Positions 9,442 through 18,975 are shown, counted from the first letter of the stretch. The stretch is 64,000 nucleotides of DNA from Sphingobacteriales bacterium (GCA_014763615.1 JACXVB010000007.1:1-64000); one strand, 5' to 3'. Made by a program: numbers and translations. The notes: generated by a model from the sequence alone, not told the origin.

Positions 9442-11073
9442 TTATGCCAATAGTCTAACTGGCTCTTCTAAAAGTAGTTTTAGTGTTTGCAAAAATGCTG
9501 CTCCAGTGGCACCATCTACCACTCGGTGGTCGCAACCTAGAGTTAACTTCATGATGTTACCAGGAACAACTACTCCATTTTTTACAACCGGAATCTGTTG
9601 AATAGCACCTACCGATAGGATTGCACCATCCGGAGCGTTAATAATGGATGTAAATTCATCAATACCAAACATTCCCAAATTAGATACGGTGAAGGTAGAA
9701 CCTTCCCAATCTTTAGGTTGTAGTTTTTTAGCTTTAGCCTTTTGGGCAAAATCTTTTACTTCAGCAGAGATGTGAGATAAACTCTTGCCATCAGCAAAAC
9801 GAACTACTGGAACCAATAATCCATCTTCAACCGCCATGGCTACACCAATATTGGTATGTTCGTTAAAACGAATTTTATCTCCTCTAAAAGAAGAATTTAC
9901 CGCAGGATGTTGCTTTAAAGCAATGGCTACTGCTTTTATCACAATATCATTGAAAGAAACTTTAACTGGAGCAATGGTATTGATTTGTGTACGAGCTGCA
10001 ATTGCACCATCCATATCAATACTTACTGTTAAATAAAAATGTGGTGCGGTAAATAAACTGTCTGATAAACTGCGAGTAATTGCTTTGCGCATTTGGCTTA
10101 CCGGTTTCTCACTATATTTTTCTTCACCAATGTATTGTGGTAATACTGGTGCAGCAGGAGCAGATTTTTCTGTAGCAGGAGCATTTAAGCTTTCAGCAGC
10201 TTTTGTGGCTGGTTTAAATTCTTCAATATCCTTTTTAACAATTCTTCCGCCTTCTGCGCTCCCTTTCACCTCGTTTAAATTGATGCCTTTTTCTTGAGCT
10301 AATTTTCTTGCCAAAGGCGATGCTTTCACTCGGCTATCATCTTCTGAAGTATTTGATTTAGATGAAACTTCTTTACTAGGAACTGGGGCAGTAGCATCAG
10401 CTGATGATGCTGGAGCTTCTGTTTTTGCTGGAGCAGCACCCCCTTTATCAGCATTTAGCAATGGAGTGATGTCTGTTCCTTCTTTACCTACAATGGCAAT
10501 GATTCCGTTTACAGGAACCGCTTCGCCTTCTTTTACACTTAAATAAAGTAAGGTGCCTTCTTCATAACCTACTACTTCCATAGTGGCTTTGTCTGTTTCT
10601 ACATCGGCAAGGCTGTCATCAGCTTTAATTTTATCACCAACTTTAAAATTCCATTTATTGATTACCCCTTCAGACATGGTATCACTTAATGCGGGCATTC
10701 TAATGATGGTTGCTGGGATATTTGATGTATCAACCGCAGGAGCTTCTTCTTTTGCAAGAGCTGCCGCTTTATCTTCTACTTTTGCTTCTTCTGCAGGAGC
10801 CGGAGCATTATTTAATAATGCTTGATAGTCTTCCCCTTCTTTTCCAATCACGGCAATCAGTGCATCAATGGGCACTGCTTTCCCTTCTTCAACACCTATA
10901 TATAACAAGGTTCCTTCTTGAAAGGATTCAAAATCCATAGTTGCTTTATCTGTTTCAATTTCTGCAACTACATCACCTGCTTTAATTTTATCCCCAACTT
11001 TTTTATGCCATTTTGCAAGTACACCTTCGGTCATGGTGTCACTCATTTTAGGCATTTTTACTGCTTCAGCCAT
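9442..11073 (-). CDS. pdhC: Pyruvate dehydrogenase E2, dihydrolipoamide acetyltransferase
   Basis: A 543-residue core subunit of the pyruvate dehydrogenase complex; it moves acetyl groups from E1 to CoA. Two lipoyl domains are visible (about 1-80 and 122-202), with modified lysines expected at K43 and K162 in ETDKATM. An Ala/Pro-rich linker leads to the E3/E1-binding domain (about 250-287). The catalytic acetyltransferase domain follows, with the DHRVVDG motif (H516, D520). It lies directly downstream of the E1-alpha gene. The E1-beta subunit, normally a partner, is not in this window and must be encoded elsewhere. Confidence 0.93.
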   Translation of the reverse strand: MAEAVKMPKMSDTMTEGVLAKWHKKVGDKIKAGDVVAEIETDKATMDFESFQEGTLLYIGVEEGKAVPIDALIAVIGKEGEDYQALLNNAPAPAEEAKVEDKAAALAKEEAPAVDTSNIPATIIRMPALSDTMSEGVINKWNFKVGDKIKADDSLADVETDKATMEVVGYEEGTLLYLSVKEGEAVPVNGIIAIVGKEGTDITPLLNADKGGAAPAKTEAPASSADATAPVPSKEVSSKSNTSEDDSRVKASPLARKLAQEKGINLNEVKGSAEGGRIVKKDIEEFKPATKAAESLNAPATEKSAPAAPVLPQYIGEEKYSEKPVSQMRKAITRSLSDSLFTAPHFYLTVSIDMDGAIAARTQINTIAPVKVSFNDIVIKAVAIALKQHPAVNSSFRGDKIRFNEHTNIGVAMAVEDGLLVPVVRFADGKSLSHISAEVKDFAQKAKAKKLQPKDWEGSTFTVSNLGMFGIDEFTSIINAPDGAILSVGAIQQIPVVKNGVVVPGNIMKLTLGCDHRVVDGATGAAFLQTLKLLLEEPVRLLA

Positions 11074-11111
11074 TATTGATTAGAATAATTATGATCGTAT
11101 GTAAGTAAATA

Positions 11112-12107
11112 TTAATCTTTAACAAAAGGATAATTCTCTTGCATGTAAACATCTTTGTAAAGTTCTTCTGCTTCAGGATAAGGAGATTCTTCTGCAAATT
11201 TCACAGCCTCTTCTACCTGAGCTTTAACTTTTGCTGCAATTTCTTCAAACCAGCTTTCATCAGCCCATTTTTCTTTTTCTATATGGGCTTTTACGGTTTC
11301 AATAGGATCTTTTGCTTTATACTCCTCTACCTCTTCTTTGGTACGATATTTCTGAGGATCCGACATGGAGTGTCCTTTATAACGATAAGTTCTGATTTCT
11401 AAGAAAGTAGGACCCTCACCTTTTCTTGCTCTTTGTACGGCTTCATCCATGGCATTATGTACTGCAACAGGATCCATACCATCTACTGGCATACAAGGCA
11501 TTTCGTATCCTAATCCTAGTTTGTAGATATCTGTTGTATTAGCGGTTCTGGCTACTGATGTCCCCATAGCGTAGCCGTTGTTCTCGCAAACAAAAACCAC
11601 AGGCAATTTCCAGTTCATGGCCATGTTAAAAGTTTCATTTAATGAACCCTGACGAACGGCACCATCACCCATGTAGCAAACATTCACATTTTTGGTGCCC
11701 AAATATTGTTCTGCAAAAGCAATTCCAGCACCTAAAGGAATTTGACCACCCACAATTCCGTGTCCACCAAAAAATTTGTTGTCTTTATCAAAAAAGTGCA
11801 TAGAACCACCTTTTCCTTTTGAACAGCCAGTAGCTTTTCCATAAAGTTCGGCCATTGCGGCATTCGGAGACATTCCTTTTGCAATGGGATGGGCGTGGTC
11901 TCGGTAAGCAGTGATTAAACTATCATTCTTTTCAATAGCAGACATGGTGCCAGCTATGACGGCTTCTTGTCCAATGTATAGGTGACAAAAACCTCTAATC
12001 TTTTGTTGTCCGTATAATTGTCCTGCTTTTTCTTCAAATCTTCTCAAGAGAAGCATCAATTCATACCAGTAAAGGTATGTTTCTTTAGTAATCGCAACTG
12101 AACTCAT
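11112..12107 (-). CDS. pdhA: Pyruvate dehydrogenase E1 component, alpha subunit
   Basis: With the start I prefer (MSSVAITKE), this is a 331-residue thiamine-diphosphate-dependent subunit that decarboxylates pyruvate. The TPP motif runs from GDGA to ENN (about 147-177), and the phosphorylation-loop-like YRYKGHSMSDP block is near residue 265. A longer frame opens at 12143, but its ATG would lie only about two bases after the predicted transcription start, so the internal ATG is more likely; 331 residues is also the usual length. pdhC follows after 38 bases in the same direction, so the two form an operon. Confidence 0.93.
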   Translation of the reverse strand: MSSVAITKETYLYWYELMLLLRRFEEKAGQLYGQQKIRGFCHLYIGQEAVIAGTMSAIEKNDSLITAYRDHAHPIAKGMSPNAAMAELYGKATGCSKGKGGSMHFFDKDNKFFGGHGIVGGQIPLGAGIAFAEQYLGTKNVNVCYMGDGAVRQGSLNETFNMAMNWKLPVVFVCENNGYAMGTSVARTANTTDIYKLGLGYEMPCMPVDGMDPVAVHNAMDEAVQRARKGEGPTFLEIRTYRYKGHSMSDPQKYRTKEEVEEYKAKDPIETVKAHIEKEKWADESWFEEIAAKVKAQVEEAVKFAEESPYPEAEELYKDVYMQENYPFVKD

Positions 12108-12151
12108 TCGTATATCCTGTTTTTGGGAAAGCAAATCTATCAATATCTATA

Positions 12152-12159
12152 CAAATATA
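12152..12159 (-). promoter_or_regulatory. Candidate -7 box of the pdhA-pdhC promoter
   Basis: On the minus strand this reads TATATTTG, an exact TAnnTTTG match, 45 bases upstream of the chosen pdhA start. I do not see a convincing -33 TTTG at the right distance. Its position argues against the longer pdhA start at 12143. Confidence 0.5.
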
Positions 12160-12233
12160 AAACTTGCATTTTTGATATAAATTTTGCCTAAATTGTATTT
12201 TACTTAAAAAGTGTTAAAACTTTTAGTGTTTTC

Positions 12234-12264
12234 TTGCGTAAAACAAACATAAGTTTTAATTTCG
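12234..12264 (+). promoter_or_regulatory. Candidate promoter of the NlpC/P60 gene
   Basis: TTG at 12234-12236 and TAATTTCG at 12257-12264 are separated by 20 bases, which fits the Bacteroidota spacing. The -7 box has one mismatch to TAnnTTTG. It lies 70 bases before the start codon, in the divergent region shared with pdhA. Confidence 0.45.
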
Positions 12265-12333
12265 CAACAACACAAAATATAATTTTGTTTATTCTGTGAC
12301 GTTTTATTTCAACAAATATCAATTTTAGAGATA

Positions 12334-12882
12334 ATGAAGAAAGGTTTAGTTTTCATGCTGTTGGTTTTCATGTTGTGCTCAGCAAAAGCTCAAAATTCTA
12401 CTTCACCTACCGCAACTACCAAAACAGAAGTTTCTGATCCAGATAATTTAGCGAGTCAGTTTTTTTCTCAGGTGATGGGAGTGGCTATATCAGCCACTAG
12501 TAATACAAAGATGTACCAGTTTATTTACGATTGGTTAGGCACCCCTTATCGTTTAGGTGGAGACAGCAAAAAAGGAATTGATTGTTCTGGCTTTGCTTAC
12601 AAATTGTACGATAAAACCTTCAACACAATTATTGGAAGTAATGCCCGTAACATTTTTAGTAGGGTAAATCCTATAAATAAAAGCGAATTACGCGAAGGCG
12701 ATTTGGTATTTTTTAAAATTCACAGTAAATCCATCAGTCATGTTGGGGTTTATATCGGAGATAATAAGTTCGCACATGCATCCACTAGCCGTGGCGTGAT
12801 GATTAGTAATTTAGACGAACCGTATTGGCAAAGGTATTTCTACAAAGGAGGTCGGATCTTAGAATCTTTAAAAAGCAATTAA
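12334..12882 (+). CDS. Exported C40 (NlpC/P60) peptidoglycan hydrolase
   Basis: A 182-residue protein with a signal peptide (about 1-19, ending AKAQ) and one NlpC/P60 domain (about 60-180). The catalytic triad is visible: C84 in the DCSGF motif, H136 in SHVGVYIG and H148 in FAHAS. Such enzymes cut the D-Glu to diaminopimelate bond of murein stem peptides. There is no SH3 or LysM cell-wall-binding domain, so targeting must come from elsewhere. It is monocistronic and converges with a small membrane-protein gene 12 bases downstream. Confidence 0.9.
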   Translation: MKKGLVFMLLVFMLCSAKAQNSTSPTATTKTEVSDPDNLASQFFSQVMGVAISATSNTKMYQFIYDWLGTPYRLGGDSKKGIDCSGFAYKLYDKTFNTIIGSNARNIFSRVNPINKSELREGDLVFFKIHSKSISHVGVYIGDNKFAHASTSRGVMISNLDEPYWQRYFYKGGRILESLKSN

Positions 12883-12894
12883 TACCTCATTAAT

Positions 12895-13080
12895 TTAAGC
12901 TTCGTCTTTAGTAGTTCTAATCAGGCTGATTCCTGTAACAAAGAATATAATTCCCAAAATTCCTAAAACTATACTTGTTTTAATTTCACCAGAGTTTTGT
13001 ATTACACTAACTGCAGTATAAATCATACCCACAATTCCAAGAATAGTTAATATGGCTCCGAATGTTCTTTTTAAATTCAT
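12895..13080 (-). CDS. Small two-helix membrane protein, function unknown
   Basis: A 61-residue protein with two hydrophobic segments (about 7-26 and 37-55), a short polar turn between them and a charged C-terminus (RTTKDEA). The start MNLKRTF has an AT-rich upstream region. I do not recognise a family with confidence; small proteins of this type are frequent in Sphingobacteriaceae. The opposite strand has no competing gene, and the hydrophobic pattern is clean, so I regard it as real. Confidence 0.6.
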   Translation of the reverse strand: MNLKRTFGAILTILGIVGMIYTAVSVIQNSGEIKTSIVLGILGIIFFVTGISLIRTTKDEA

Positions 13081-13182
13081 GATTGATTAATTGTTTTTGA
13101 ATGTATAAAGACAAATAGCAAGCCAACTTTTATAAATACTATTTCTTTATAAAATATGGGGAGGTTATTTTATTTTTGAAAC

Positions 13183-13479
13183 ATGATCAAATACATGGGA
13201 GATACTCAAACTCAGGAAGAAACTTTTACGCTTGATGAAATACTGAGTTCATTAAAAGTGATGCATCGTTTAATTCTTTGGAATGATGAAGTGAACACTT
13301 TCGAACATGTCATTTATTGTTTGATGAAATATTTAGATTATTCAGAGCATCAAGCTGAAAAAATTGCGTGGACTGTTCATAACGAAGGAAAGTGTGCGAT
13401 TTTAGAAGGTTCATTTACCGAAATGGAAGTTTATCGAAAAATTCTTCAACAAGAAGGCTTAACCGTTTCGGTGGATTGA
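13183..13479 (+). CDS. clpS: ATP-dependent Clp protease adaptor ClpS
   Basis: A 98-residue N-degron adaptor that delivers proteins to ClpAP/ClpCP in the cytosol. The core motif LILWNDEVNTFEHV (about residues 30-43) contains the NDxxNTF signature that binds N-terminal hydrophobic residues. The KIAWTVHNEGKCAI segment matches the conserved ClpC/A-contacting helix. The length is normal. The first four residues (MIKY) may not be translated because another ATG follows at residue 5. The gene stands alone. Confidence 0.9.
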   Translation: MIKYMGDTQTQEETFTLDEILSSLKVMHRLILWNDEVNTFEHVIYCLMKYLDYSEHQAEKIAWTVHNEGKCAILEGSFTEMEVYRKILQQEGLTVSVD

Positions 13480-13694
13480 TTCAGAGATTTAAATCTCAGG
13501 TTTATCTTATTTTATTGTTCCTCCCAAGTAATTTATTTGACCTTGTTTCTAAACAGAAGAATTCTTCTAAGTTGAAACCCTGTTTTTGTTTTTAAGGTTA
13601 CATTAGTGTTAATCAAAGTTAAATTACACGTTTAATTTTTCTGAATTAATTCTGAACCCACCTCTATACTTAATAAAAAGCTAACAGGTATTTA

Positions 13695-13732
13695 ATTTTC
13701 TCATAAATGGTTGGAAATACCTTTGAGAAAAT
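13695..13732 (+). promoter_or_regulatory. Promoter with a 9-bp inverted repeat upstream of a TonB-dependent receptor
   Basis: TACCTTTG at 13718-13725 is an exact -7 match. The arms ATTTTCTCA (13695-13703) and TGAGAAAAT (13724-13732) are perfect inverted repeats 20 bases apart, and they flank and overlap the promoter core. This is where a repressor could bind; the regulator is unknown. The predicted transcript would start about ten bases before the receptor start codon. Confidence 0.5.
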
Positions 13733-13741
13733 TTATAATTA

Positions 13742-16546
13742 ATGATTTTTCGCTACTTCACAGTATTTTTATTATTCGTTTCTACCTCAGTTTTTTCTCA
13801 AAATGTTATCAAGGGTAAAATTTTAGATTCTGGTAATGGTGAACAACTTGTTGGTGCTACCGTAAAGCTGGTTGAAATACATCAAAATACCATTTCTCAG
13901 TTAGATGGGTCTTTCGTTTTCAAAAATATTAAAAGTGGTAAGTATCACATTCAATGTGATTATGTTGGGTATCATAGTTTAGATACTGCTGTTTACATCA
14001 ATAAACAGATTGCATTGGTATTTTATCTATCAAAATCTTCAACTTCATTAAGTGAAGTAACCATTATGGCCAAACAAGATGGTGGCTCACAAAGGTATGC
14101 TAGAAGAGCAGAACAACAATCTAACAGCGTTGCCAATATAGTTTCAGCAAAAAGTATTCAATTATCGCCAGATATTACCGTTGCTAACGTGTTGCAAAGG
14201 GTTTCTGGTGTCTCTATTGAAAGATCAAATACAGGTGATGGTCAGCATGCAATTATCAGAGGAATGGATAAAAGATATAACGGAACGCTTATTAATGGTG
14301 TTAAGATTCCTAGTCCAGATAATAGAAATCGTTACGTTCCCTTAGATATTTTTCCGGCTGATTTATTAGATCGTTTGGAAGTTATCAAATCATTAACTCC
14401 AGATATGGAAGCAGATGCTAGTGGTGGCGTAATGAATATAGTAATGAAAGACGCACCCGACCATTTAATATTTAATGCAAATGTAGCTAGTGGTTATAGT
14501 CAAATCTTCGGACAACAAGATGCCGTGCTTTTTGATAATAAAGTTGTTCAAAATCAGTCTCCAGCAGAGAAAAATGGGTCTGATTATTTAGCTACTGTAA
14601 ACGATTTTACAAAAGCTAATTATAGCTACCAGCAGAAAAAACTTCCACTCAACACAATTGCAGGCTTTTCTCTCGGAAATAGGTTTTTCAATCAGAAATT
14701 AGGCGTTATCGCGGCACTGAGTTATCAAAGTAATTATAGAGGATCTAATTCTATTTTCTTTGAGCCAAGTACACAACCTAATCCATCAGCTAGTCAAAAT
14801 CAAGATAGTGCACCAGTATTTACCGACGGCTTTTTCAGGACTTATACCAGCCAGCAAACTAGATTAGGCTCGCATCTAAAATTAGATTATCATGTAAATA
14901 GCAGAACTTCTTTAAGTTTGTACACCACTTTTCTTCAATTAAATAAGACAGAATATCGCCATTCAGTTGATTCAGTATTGGCTATCCAAAGAGTTGGACC
15001 TGGGCAAGGTTTGGTAGAAATAGCGGATAGATCAAGGTATGAGAAGCAAAATATCTTTAATACCACATTCCAAGGTAAAAACAATATTAATGAGAAATTC
15101 GACTTTGATTGGTCGGCGGTTTACTCAAGAGCTGGCAGACAATTACCTGATTTTGGTCAGTTAAAAAGTACCCATAAAGCAGGTATTGATGGTAATGGAC
15201 AAACGTATGAAACTCCATATTTACTATTAGGTTTTAATAGAGATTGGCAACATAATACAGATCAAGACCTTGCTGGTTACCTAAATTTGCATTATCACCC
15301 GGTTGTATTTAATCAAAAAATACTGTTTAGTGTAGGAGGCTTGTATCGTCATAAAAATCGTGATAACTATGATAACAAATATAGTCTCACGCCAAAATCT
15401 AATTCTGATGGTAGCCCTCAAGTTTATCAAGGTATTGATGCCGCACAATTTGTTTTTATCCCAGCCAGTGCGGGTTATGGTACAGCCGCTTCAAACCCTG
15501 GAGTTTATACTTTTGATGAAAATATTGGTGCTGGTTATGGCGAGGTAAAATTTACCGTAAAAAAGAATCTCCAAGTTTTGGGTGGTGTGAGAGTGGAAAG
15601 CACTTCTCAAAGTTACGTAACCTCAGCACCTGTTTCGTTTGTAGGGCAATCTGGTTCTATTTCTTACATCGATATTATACATAGTCTTCACTTAAAATAC
15701 ACGCTAAATAAAAATCAAGATTTAAGATTTTCTTATTTTAAATCTATCAGTAGGCCAGCTTATGCAGATATTATTCCTTTTGCTGATGCGAGTACTAGTG
15801 AATATTATACACTTAATGGTAATCCAAATTTAAAACATACACAAGTTGACAATCTGGATTTAAGATACGAGGTGTACTCTAGTGGTTTAGATGAATTTAT
15901 GATAGGAGGGTTTTATAAATATCTCCAAAACCCAATAGAGTTTGCGCTTAAACAAACCTCAACTTCTGGTCAAGAATTAAGACCAGATAATTTTGGAAAT
16001 GCTACTAATTATGGCGCAGAAATAGTCTTTACTAAGTATCTGGGTCAATGGGGAGTATCTGGAAATTATACTTATACCCATTCTAATATTTCTTCTGATA
16101 AAGGATTGTACTATCGAGATCCAAATTCTGGAAATCTAACAACTATTTATGTTCAGCAAGACAGACCTCTTCAAGGTCAGTCGGCACATATTGCTAATTT
16201 CTCTCTCCTTTATAAAAATGTAAAAAATGGAATTGACGCTCAAATTGCGGCTGTTTATACCGGAGAGCGTATTGCTCAATTATCACTTTACCGAAATCTT
16301 GATTATTGGCAAAAGGCTTCAACTGTATTAGACTTTTCGGCAGAGAAATCTTTGGGATCCCATCTAAAAATTTATGCCAAGGCTAATAATTTATTGAACA
16401 CTCCCTTTGAGGTTATCATTAAACAACCCAACCAGTTTACATCAGGTAAACTTGCTTTACCAGCACAAAATAATTCTAATTACATCCTTACTCAAAGAGA
16501 TTTATATCAACCATCTTATTTGTTGGGCTTAAGATATAAACTCTAA
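13742..16546 (+). CDS. TonB-dependent outer-membrane receptor
   Basis: A 934-residue outer-membrane receptor. A signal peptide (about 1-19) is followed by a carboxypeptidase-regulatory-like domain (about 21-105, KGKILDSGNGEQLVGATV), a plug domain (about 125-235, IVSAKSIQLSPDITVANVLQRVSGVSI) and a 22-strand-type barrel with the TonB-dependent-receptor C-terminal pattern, ending YLLGLRYKL. The plug block EVIKSLTPDMEADASGG is typical of receptors in this group. The substrate is unknown. No SusD partner follows; instead a beta-helix lipoprotein and a second lipoprotein lie downstream in the same direction, probably co-transcribed at least to the first. Confidence 0.9.
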   Translation: MIFRYFTVFLLFVSTSVFSQNVIKGKILDSGNGEQLVGATVKLVEIHQNTISQLDGSFVFKNIKSGKYHIQCDYVGYHSLDTAVYINKQIALVFYLSKSSTSLSEVTIMAKQDGGSQRYARRAEQQSNSVANIVSAKSIQLSPDITVANVLQRVSGVSIERSNTGDGQHAIIRGMDKRYNGTLINGVKIPSPDNRNRYVPLDIFPADLLDRLEVIKSLTPDMEADASGGVMNIVMKDAPDHLIFNANVASGYSQIFGQQDAVLFDNKVVQNQSPAEKNGSDYLATVNDFTKANYSYQQKKLPLNTIAGFSLGNRFFNQKLGVIAALSYQSNYRGSNSIFFEPSTQPNPSASQNQDSAPVFTDGFFRTYTSQQTRLGSHLKLDYHVNSRTSLSLYTTFLQLNKTEYRHSVDSVLAIQRVGPGQGLVEIADRSRYEKQNIFNTTFQGKNNINEKFDFDWSAVYSRAGRQLPDFGQLKSTHKAGIDGNGQTYETPYLLLGFNRDWQHNTDQDLAGYLNLHYHPVVFNQKILFSVGGLYRHKNRDNYDNKYSLTPKSNSDGSPQVYQGIDAAQFVFIPASAGYGTAASNPGVYTFDENIGAGYGEVKFTVKKNLQVLGGVRVESTSQSYVTSAPVSFVGQSGSISYIDIIHSLHLKYTLNKNQDLRFSYFKSISRPAYADIIPFADASTSEYYTLNGNPNLKHTQVDNLDLRYEVYSSGLDEFMIGGFYKYLQNPIEFALKQTSTSGQELRPDNFGNATNYGAEIVFTKYLGQWGVSGNYTYTHSNISSDKGLYYRDPNSGNLTTIYVQQDRPLQGQSAHIANFSLLYKNVKNGIDAQIAAVYTGERIAQLSLYRNLDYWQKASTVLDFSAEKSLGSHLKIYAKANNLLNTPFEVIIKQPNQFTSGKLALPAQNNSNYILTQRDLYQPSYLLGLRYKL

Positions 16547-16571
16547 ATATTAACTATTAAAATCAATAAAT

Positions 16572-17942
16572 ATGAAAATTAAATCTTTATCACTTATGTT
16601 TTTGACAGTTGGAGCCATGATAATAGCTTCCTGTTCAAAAAAAGAAAATGCGCAAATTTCTACACCTCCTTTACAAGTTGGTGCAACCGTTAGCGATGCT
16701 GCACCTTTAACAGGCTCTATTAAAGGAACAATGTTAACAGGTAAAATTTATACCATTAGTGGTGATGTAACGATTAATGAAGGTGATACCTTATTGATTC
16801 AGAAGGGAGTAACAGTTAATATGACTAACAATGCAGATATTATTGTAAAAGGCACCTTACTTTCTTTAGGTACAAAAGATCAACCGAATTATTTAACAGT
16901 TAAAAACGTAACAAAAACGAGTGATCCCAACGTAAACCCTGCAGATGATCCTGCATATCAAGGTTTATGGACAGGTATCAATTGTGATGTTACTTGTAAA
17001 CTTTTGGTTTTAAAATGGACTCATATTGAGTATGGAGGAGGAATTTATAGTAATCCACCAGTTGCAGGAACTAAGGCAGGCGACAATTCATTTGTAATTT
17101 TATTCCAAAATGTGGACGGTGTTTTTGTAATGGAAGACAGTTGGGTTTATGGTAGTATAGATGATCCGATCAGACTTAAAGGCGGTAAATTTAATTTGAT
17201 GCGCAACACTTTTGAAAAATGTGGTTTTACAGGCGGCGATGTGATGAATGCAAAAAGTGGTAGCGTTGGAAATATGGCCTACAATCTAATTATCGGAAGT
17301 GCAACAACAGGAACAAAGGCATCTAACAAGGGTGGAACGCCAGTACAATCTAATGTAAATATGTATAACAATACTTACGTGAATAGTGGATACAGAAGAG
17401 TAGAAAGCGGTAGAGGAGGTTCTATAAATTATGAAGAAGGTGCTAAAGGCCAAGCTTACAATAATTTAATTGTAGATTGTCGTTTCGGGTTTAGAGTAGT
17501 AAATGATCCATTAGCGGATACTTTGAATTTAAAATACGGTTACACTTATAATTACAATAGTACTGTTGAAACTGCTAATGAGATTTACCCAACTGGATAT
17601 ATCACTAAACCGCAACCAACAGATGTTCCGGTACCAAGCACATTTTTACCTGCTGGATATCAATTAGGAGCCATTTATGACGGTACAAGCGTAGTAGGTA
17701 AAAATGATCCTTTGTTTGTAAACTATCCTTTGCCACAATCTAATTTTAAGAAAATTGCTGCCGTAGGTAATTATGATTTTCACTTAAGTGCAAACTCGCC
17801 ATGTGCGGGTAAAGGAAATACTACATTACTCACACCGTTAAATGTTGTGCCTGTTGATCCTAACTTTGGTTCATCAGAAATCACTCCTCCGGGAAAAGAT
17901 ATAGGTGCTTTCCAATTAGACGGTTCAGGAAACCATCATTAA
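16572..17942 (+). CDS. Lipoprotein with a right-handed parallel beta-helix
   Basis: A 456-residue lipoprotein. The lipobox is at residues 18-21 (IASC, lipidated C21). The body contains repeats of short strands typical of a parallel beta-helix (for example TLLIQKGVTVNM, ADIIVKGTLLSLG, then VNMYNNTYVNSG). It ends in a GxFQLDGSG-type segment. Folds of this kind usually bind or cleave glycans, but I see no clear lyase catalytic set. It starts 25 bases after the receptor stop, so it is probably a surface partner of that receptor. A strong terminator follows it. Confidence 0.75.
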   Translation: MKIKSLSLMFLTVGAMIIASCSKKENAQISTPPLQVGATVSDAAPLTGSIKGTMLTGKIYTISGDVTINEGDTLLIQKGVTVNMTNNADIIVKGTLLSLGTKDQPNYLTVKNVTKTSDPNVNPADDPAYQGLWTGINCDVTCKLLVLKWTHIEYGGGIYSNPPVAGTKAGDNSFVILFQNVDGVFVMEDSWVYGSIDDPIRLKGGKFNLMRNTFEKCGFTGGDVMNAKSGSVGNMAYNLIIGSATTGTKASNKGGTPVQSNVNMYNNTYVNSGYRRVESGRGGSINYEEGAKGQAYNNLIVDCRFGFRVVNDPLADTLNLKYGYTYNYNSTVETANEIYPTGYITKPQPTDVPVPSTFLPAGYQLGAIYDGTSVVGKNDPLFVNYPLPQSNFKKIAAVGNYDFHLSANSPCAGKGNTTLLTPLNVVPVDPNFGSSEITPPGKDIGAFQLDGSGNHH

Positions 17943-17963
17943 TAATTAATTTTGCTTTTTTTA

Positions 17964-17997
17964 GTGTGATGAGCCTTTGGTTCATCACACTTTTTTT
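17964..17997 (+). terminator. Terminator of the receptor/beta-helix operon
   Basis: A 12-bp stem (GTGTGATGAGCC with GGTTCATCACAC, one G-T pair) has a three-base loop and is followed by seven T residues. It ends only three bases before the next gene's ATG at 18001. The open frame that begins at 17977 starts inside this hairpin, which rules that start out. Confidence 0.9.
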
Positions 17998-18000
17998 ATT

Positions 18001-18975
18001 ATGGATTTTAAAAAAATAATTTTCATTAGTCTTTTTGCATTTTCTTTTGTAGCATCATGCAAAAAAGGAGGAGATAGTCAAACTGCTGGTCAAGAAAAAA
18101 TTGATAGTGTAAATTTTGAGCATGCGCATTATAGTGGCTTAGATATTTTGATAGACAGCAACCTTTTTAAGACAAATCCTGAGGTGTTTGATCTTGAAAA
18201 CACATCATTAGTTGAGCAAAGTGGTGTAGCTGCTAGTGCGATTAATGATACAGTTTTGTATGTACATCAGGATAATGGGAACTCGCCTGAGGTGTATGTA
18301 ATTAGTAAAAAAGGCAAAAACATCGGAACAATAATTCTAAACGGAGTTACTAACCGTGATTGGGAAGATATAGCTGTTGGTCCTGGGCCGATAGAAAATC
18401 AGAGCTATATTTATGTGGGCAATATTGGTGATAACGATTCGGTGTATCCCGATATCAGTATTTATCGTTTTCCAGAACCAAACTTGGCGGCGTTTTCATC
18501 CACAAAAACCATCACTATCACTAATTTTGATAAGATAAGGATGAAATATCCTGATGGTCCAAAAAATGCTGAATCCTTAATGGTTGATCCACTTACCAAA
18601 GCTATTTTTATTGCAAGCAAGGAAAGCAATATCTCTAAAATTTATGAACTTCCTTATCCACAAGATATTACAAATCTGTCAAAGCTGAAACCTTTGTTAA
18701 CCCTCCCTTTTGCTAAATTAACTGCAGGTGACATTTCTTCAAATGGAACAGAAATTTTATTGAGAAGTACCGGTGGAGTTTGGCTTTGGAAAAGAAATCC
18801 TGAACAAAGTGTTGCTCAGGCATTAATGTCCACACCAGTGATGATTCCAGTTCAATTGGGCTATCAAGGAGAAGGAATTACATTTTGTCATTCTGGTAGT
18901 GGTTTTTACACTTCTTCAGAGGTGCCAAAAAAAGGTAACATTCCGCCTTCAATTAAATTGTATCAAAAGAAATAA
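18001..18975 (+). CDS. Predicted beta-propeller lipoprotein
   Basis: A 324-residue lipoprotein read from ATG 18001. The lipobox is SFVASC, with C20 as the lipidated residue. The body has repeats resembling propeller blades (LYVHQDNGNSPEVYVISKKG, NRDWEDIAVGPGP, YIYVGNIGDND). I recall similar proteins only as hypothetical; no catalytic residues stand out. Its start lies immediately behind a terminator, so expression needs either read-through or a promoter inside the upstream gene. The location suggests a role with the receptor pair on either side, but this is inference. Confidence 0.65.
   Translation: MDFKKIIFISLFAFSFVASCKKGGDSQTAGQEKIDSVNFEHAHYSGLDILIDSNLFKTNPEVFDLENTSLVEQSGVAASAINDTVLYVHQDNGNSPEVYVISKKGKNIGTIILNGVTNRDWEDIAVGPGPIENQSYIYVGNIGDNDSVYPDISIYRFPEPNLAAFSSTKTITITNFDKIRMKYPDGPKNAESLMVDPLTKAIFIASKESNISKIYELPYPQDITNLSKLKPLLTLPFAKLTAGDISSNGTEILLRSTGGVWLWKRNPEQSVAQALMSTPVMIPVQLGYQGEGITFCHSGSGFYTSSEVPKKGNIPPSIKLYQKK

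Noticed and set aside
9785-10940. Several plus-strand open frames across pdhC
   Set aside because: They are shadows of the Ala/Pro-rich lipoyl linker region of E2.
17977-18000. Start of the propeller lipoprotein at 17977
   Set aside because: This start lies inside a 12-bp terminator hairpin; ATG 18001 gives a clean lipoprotein signal.
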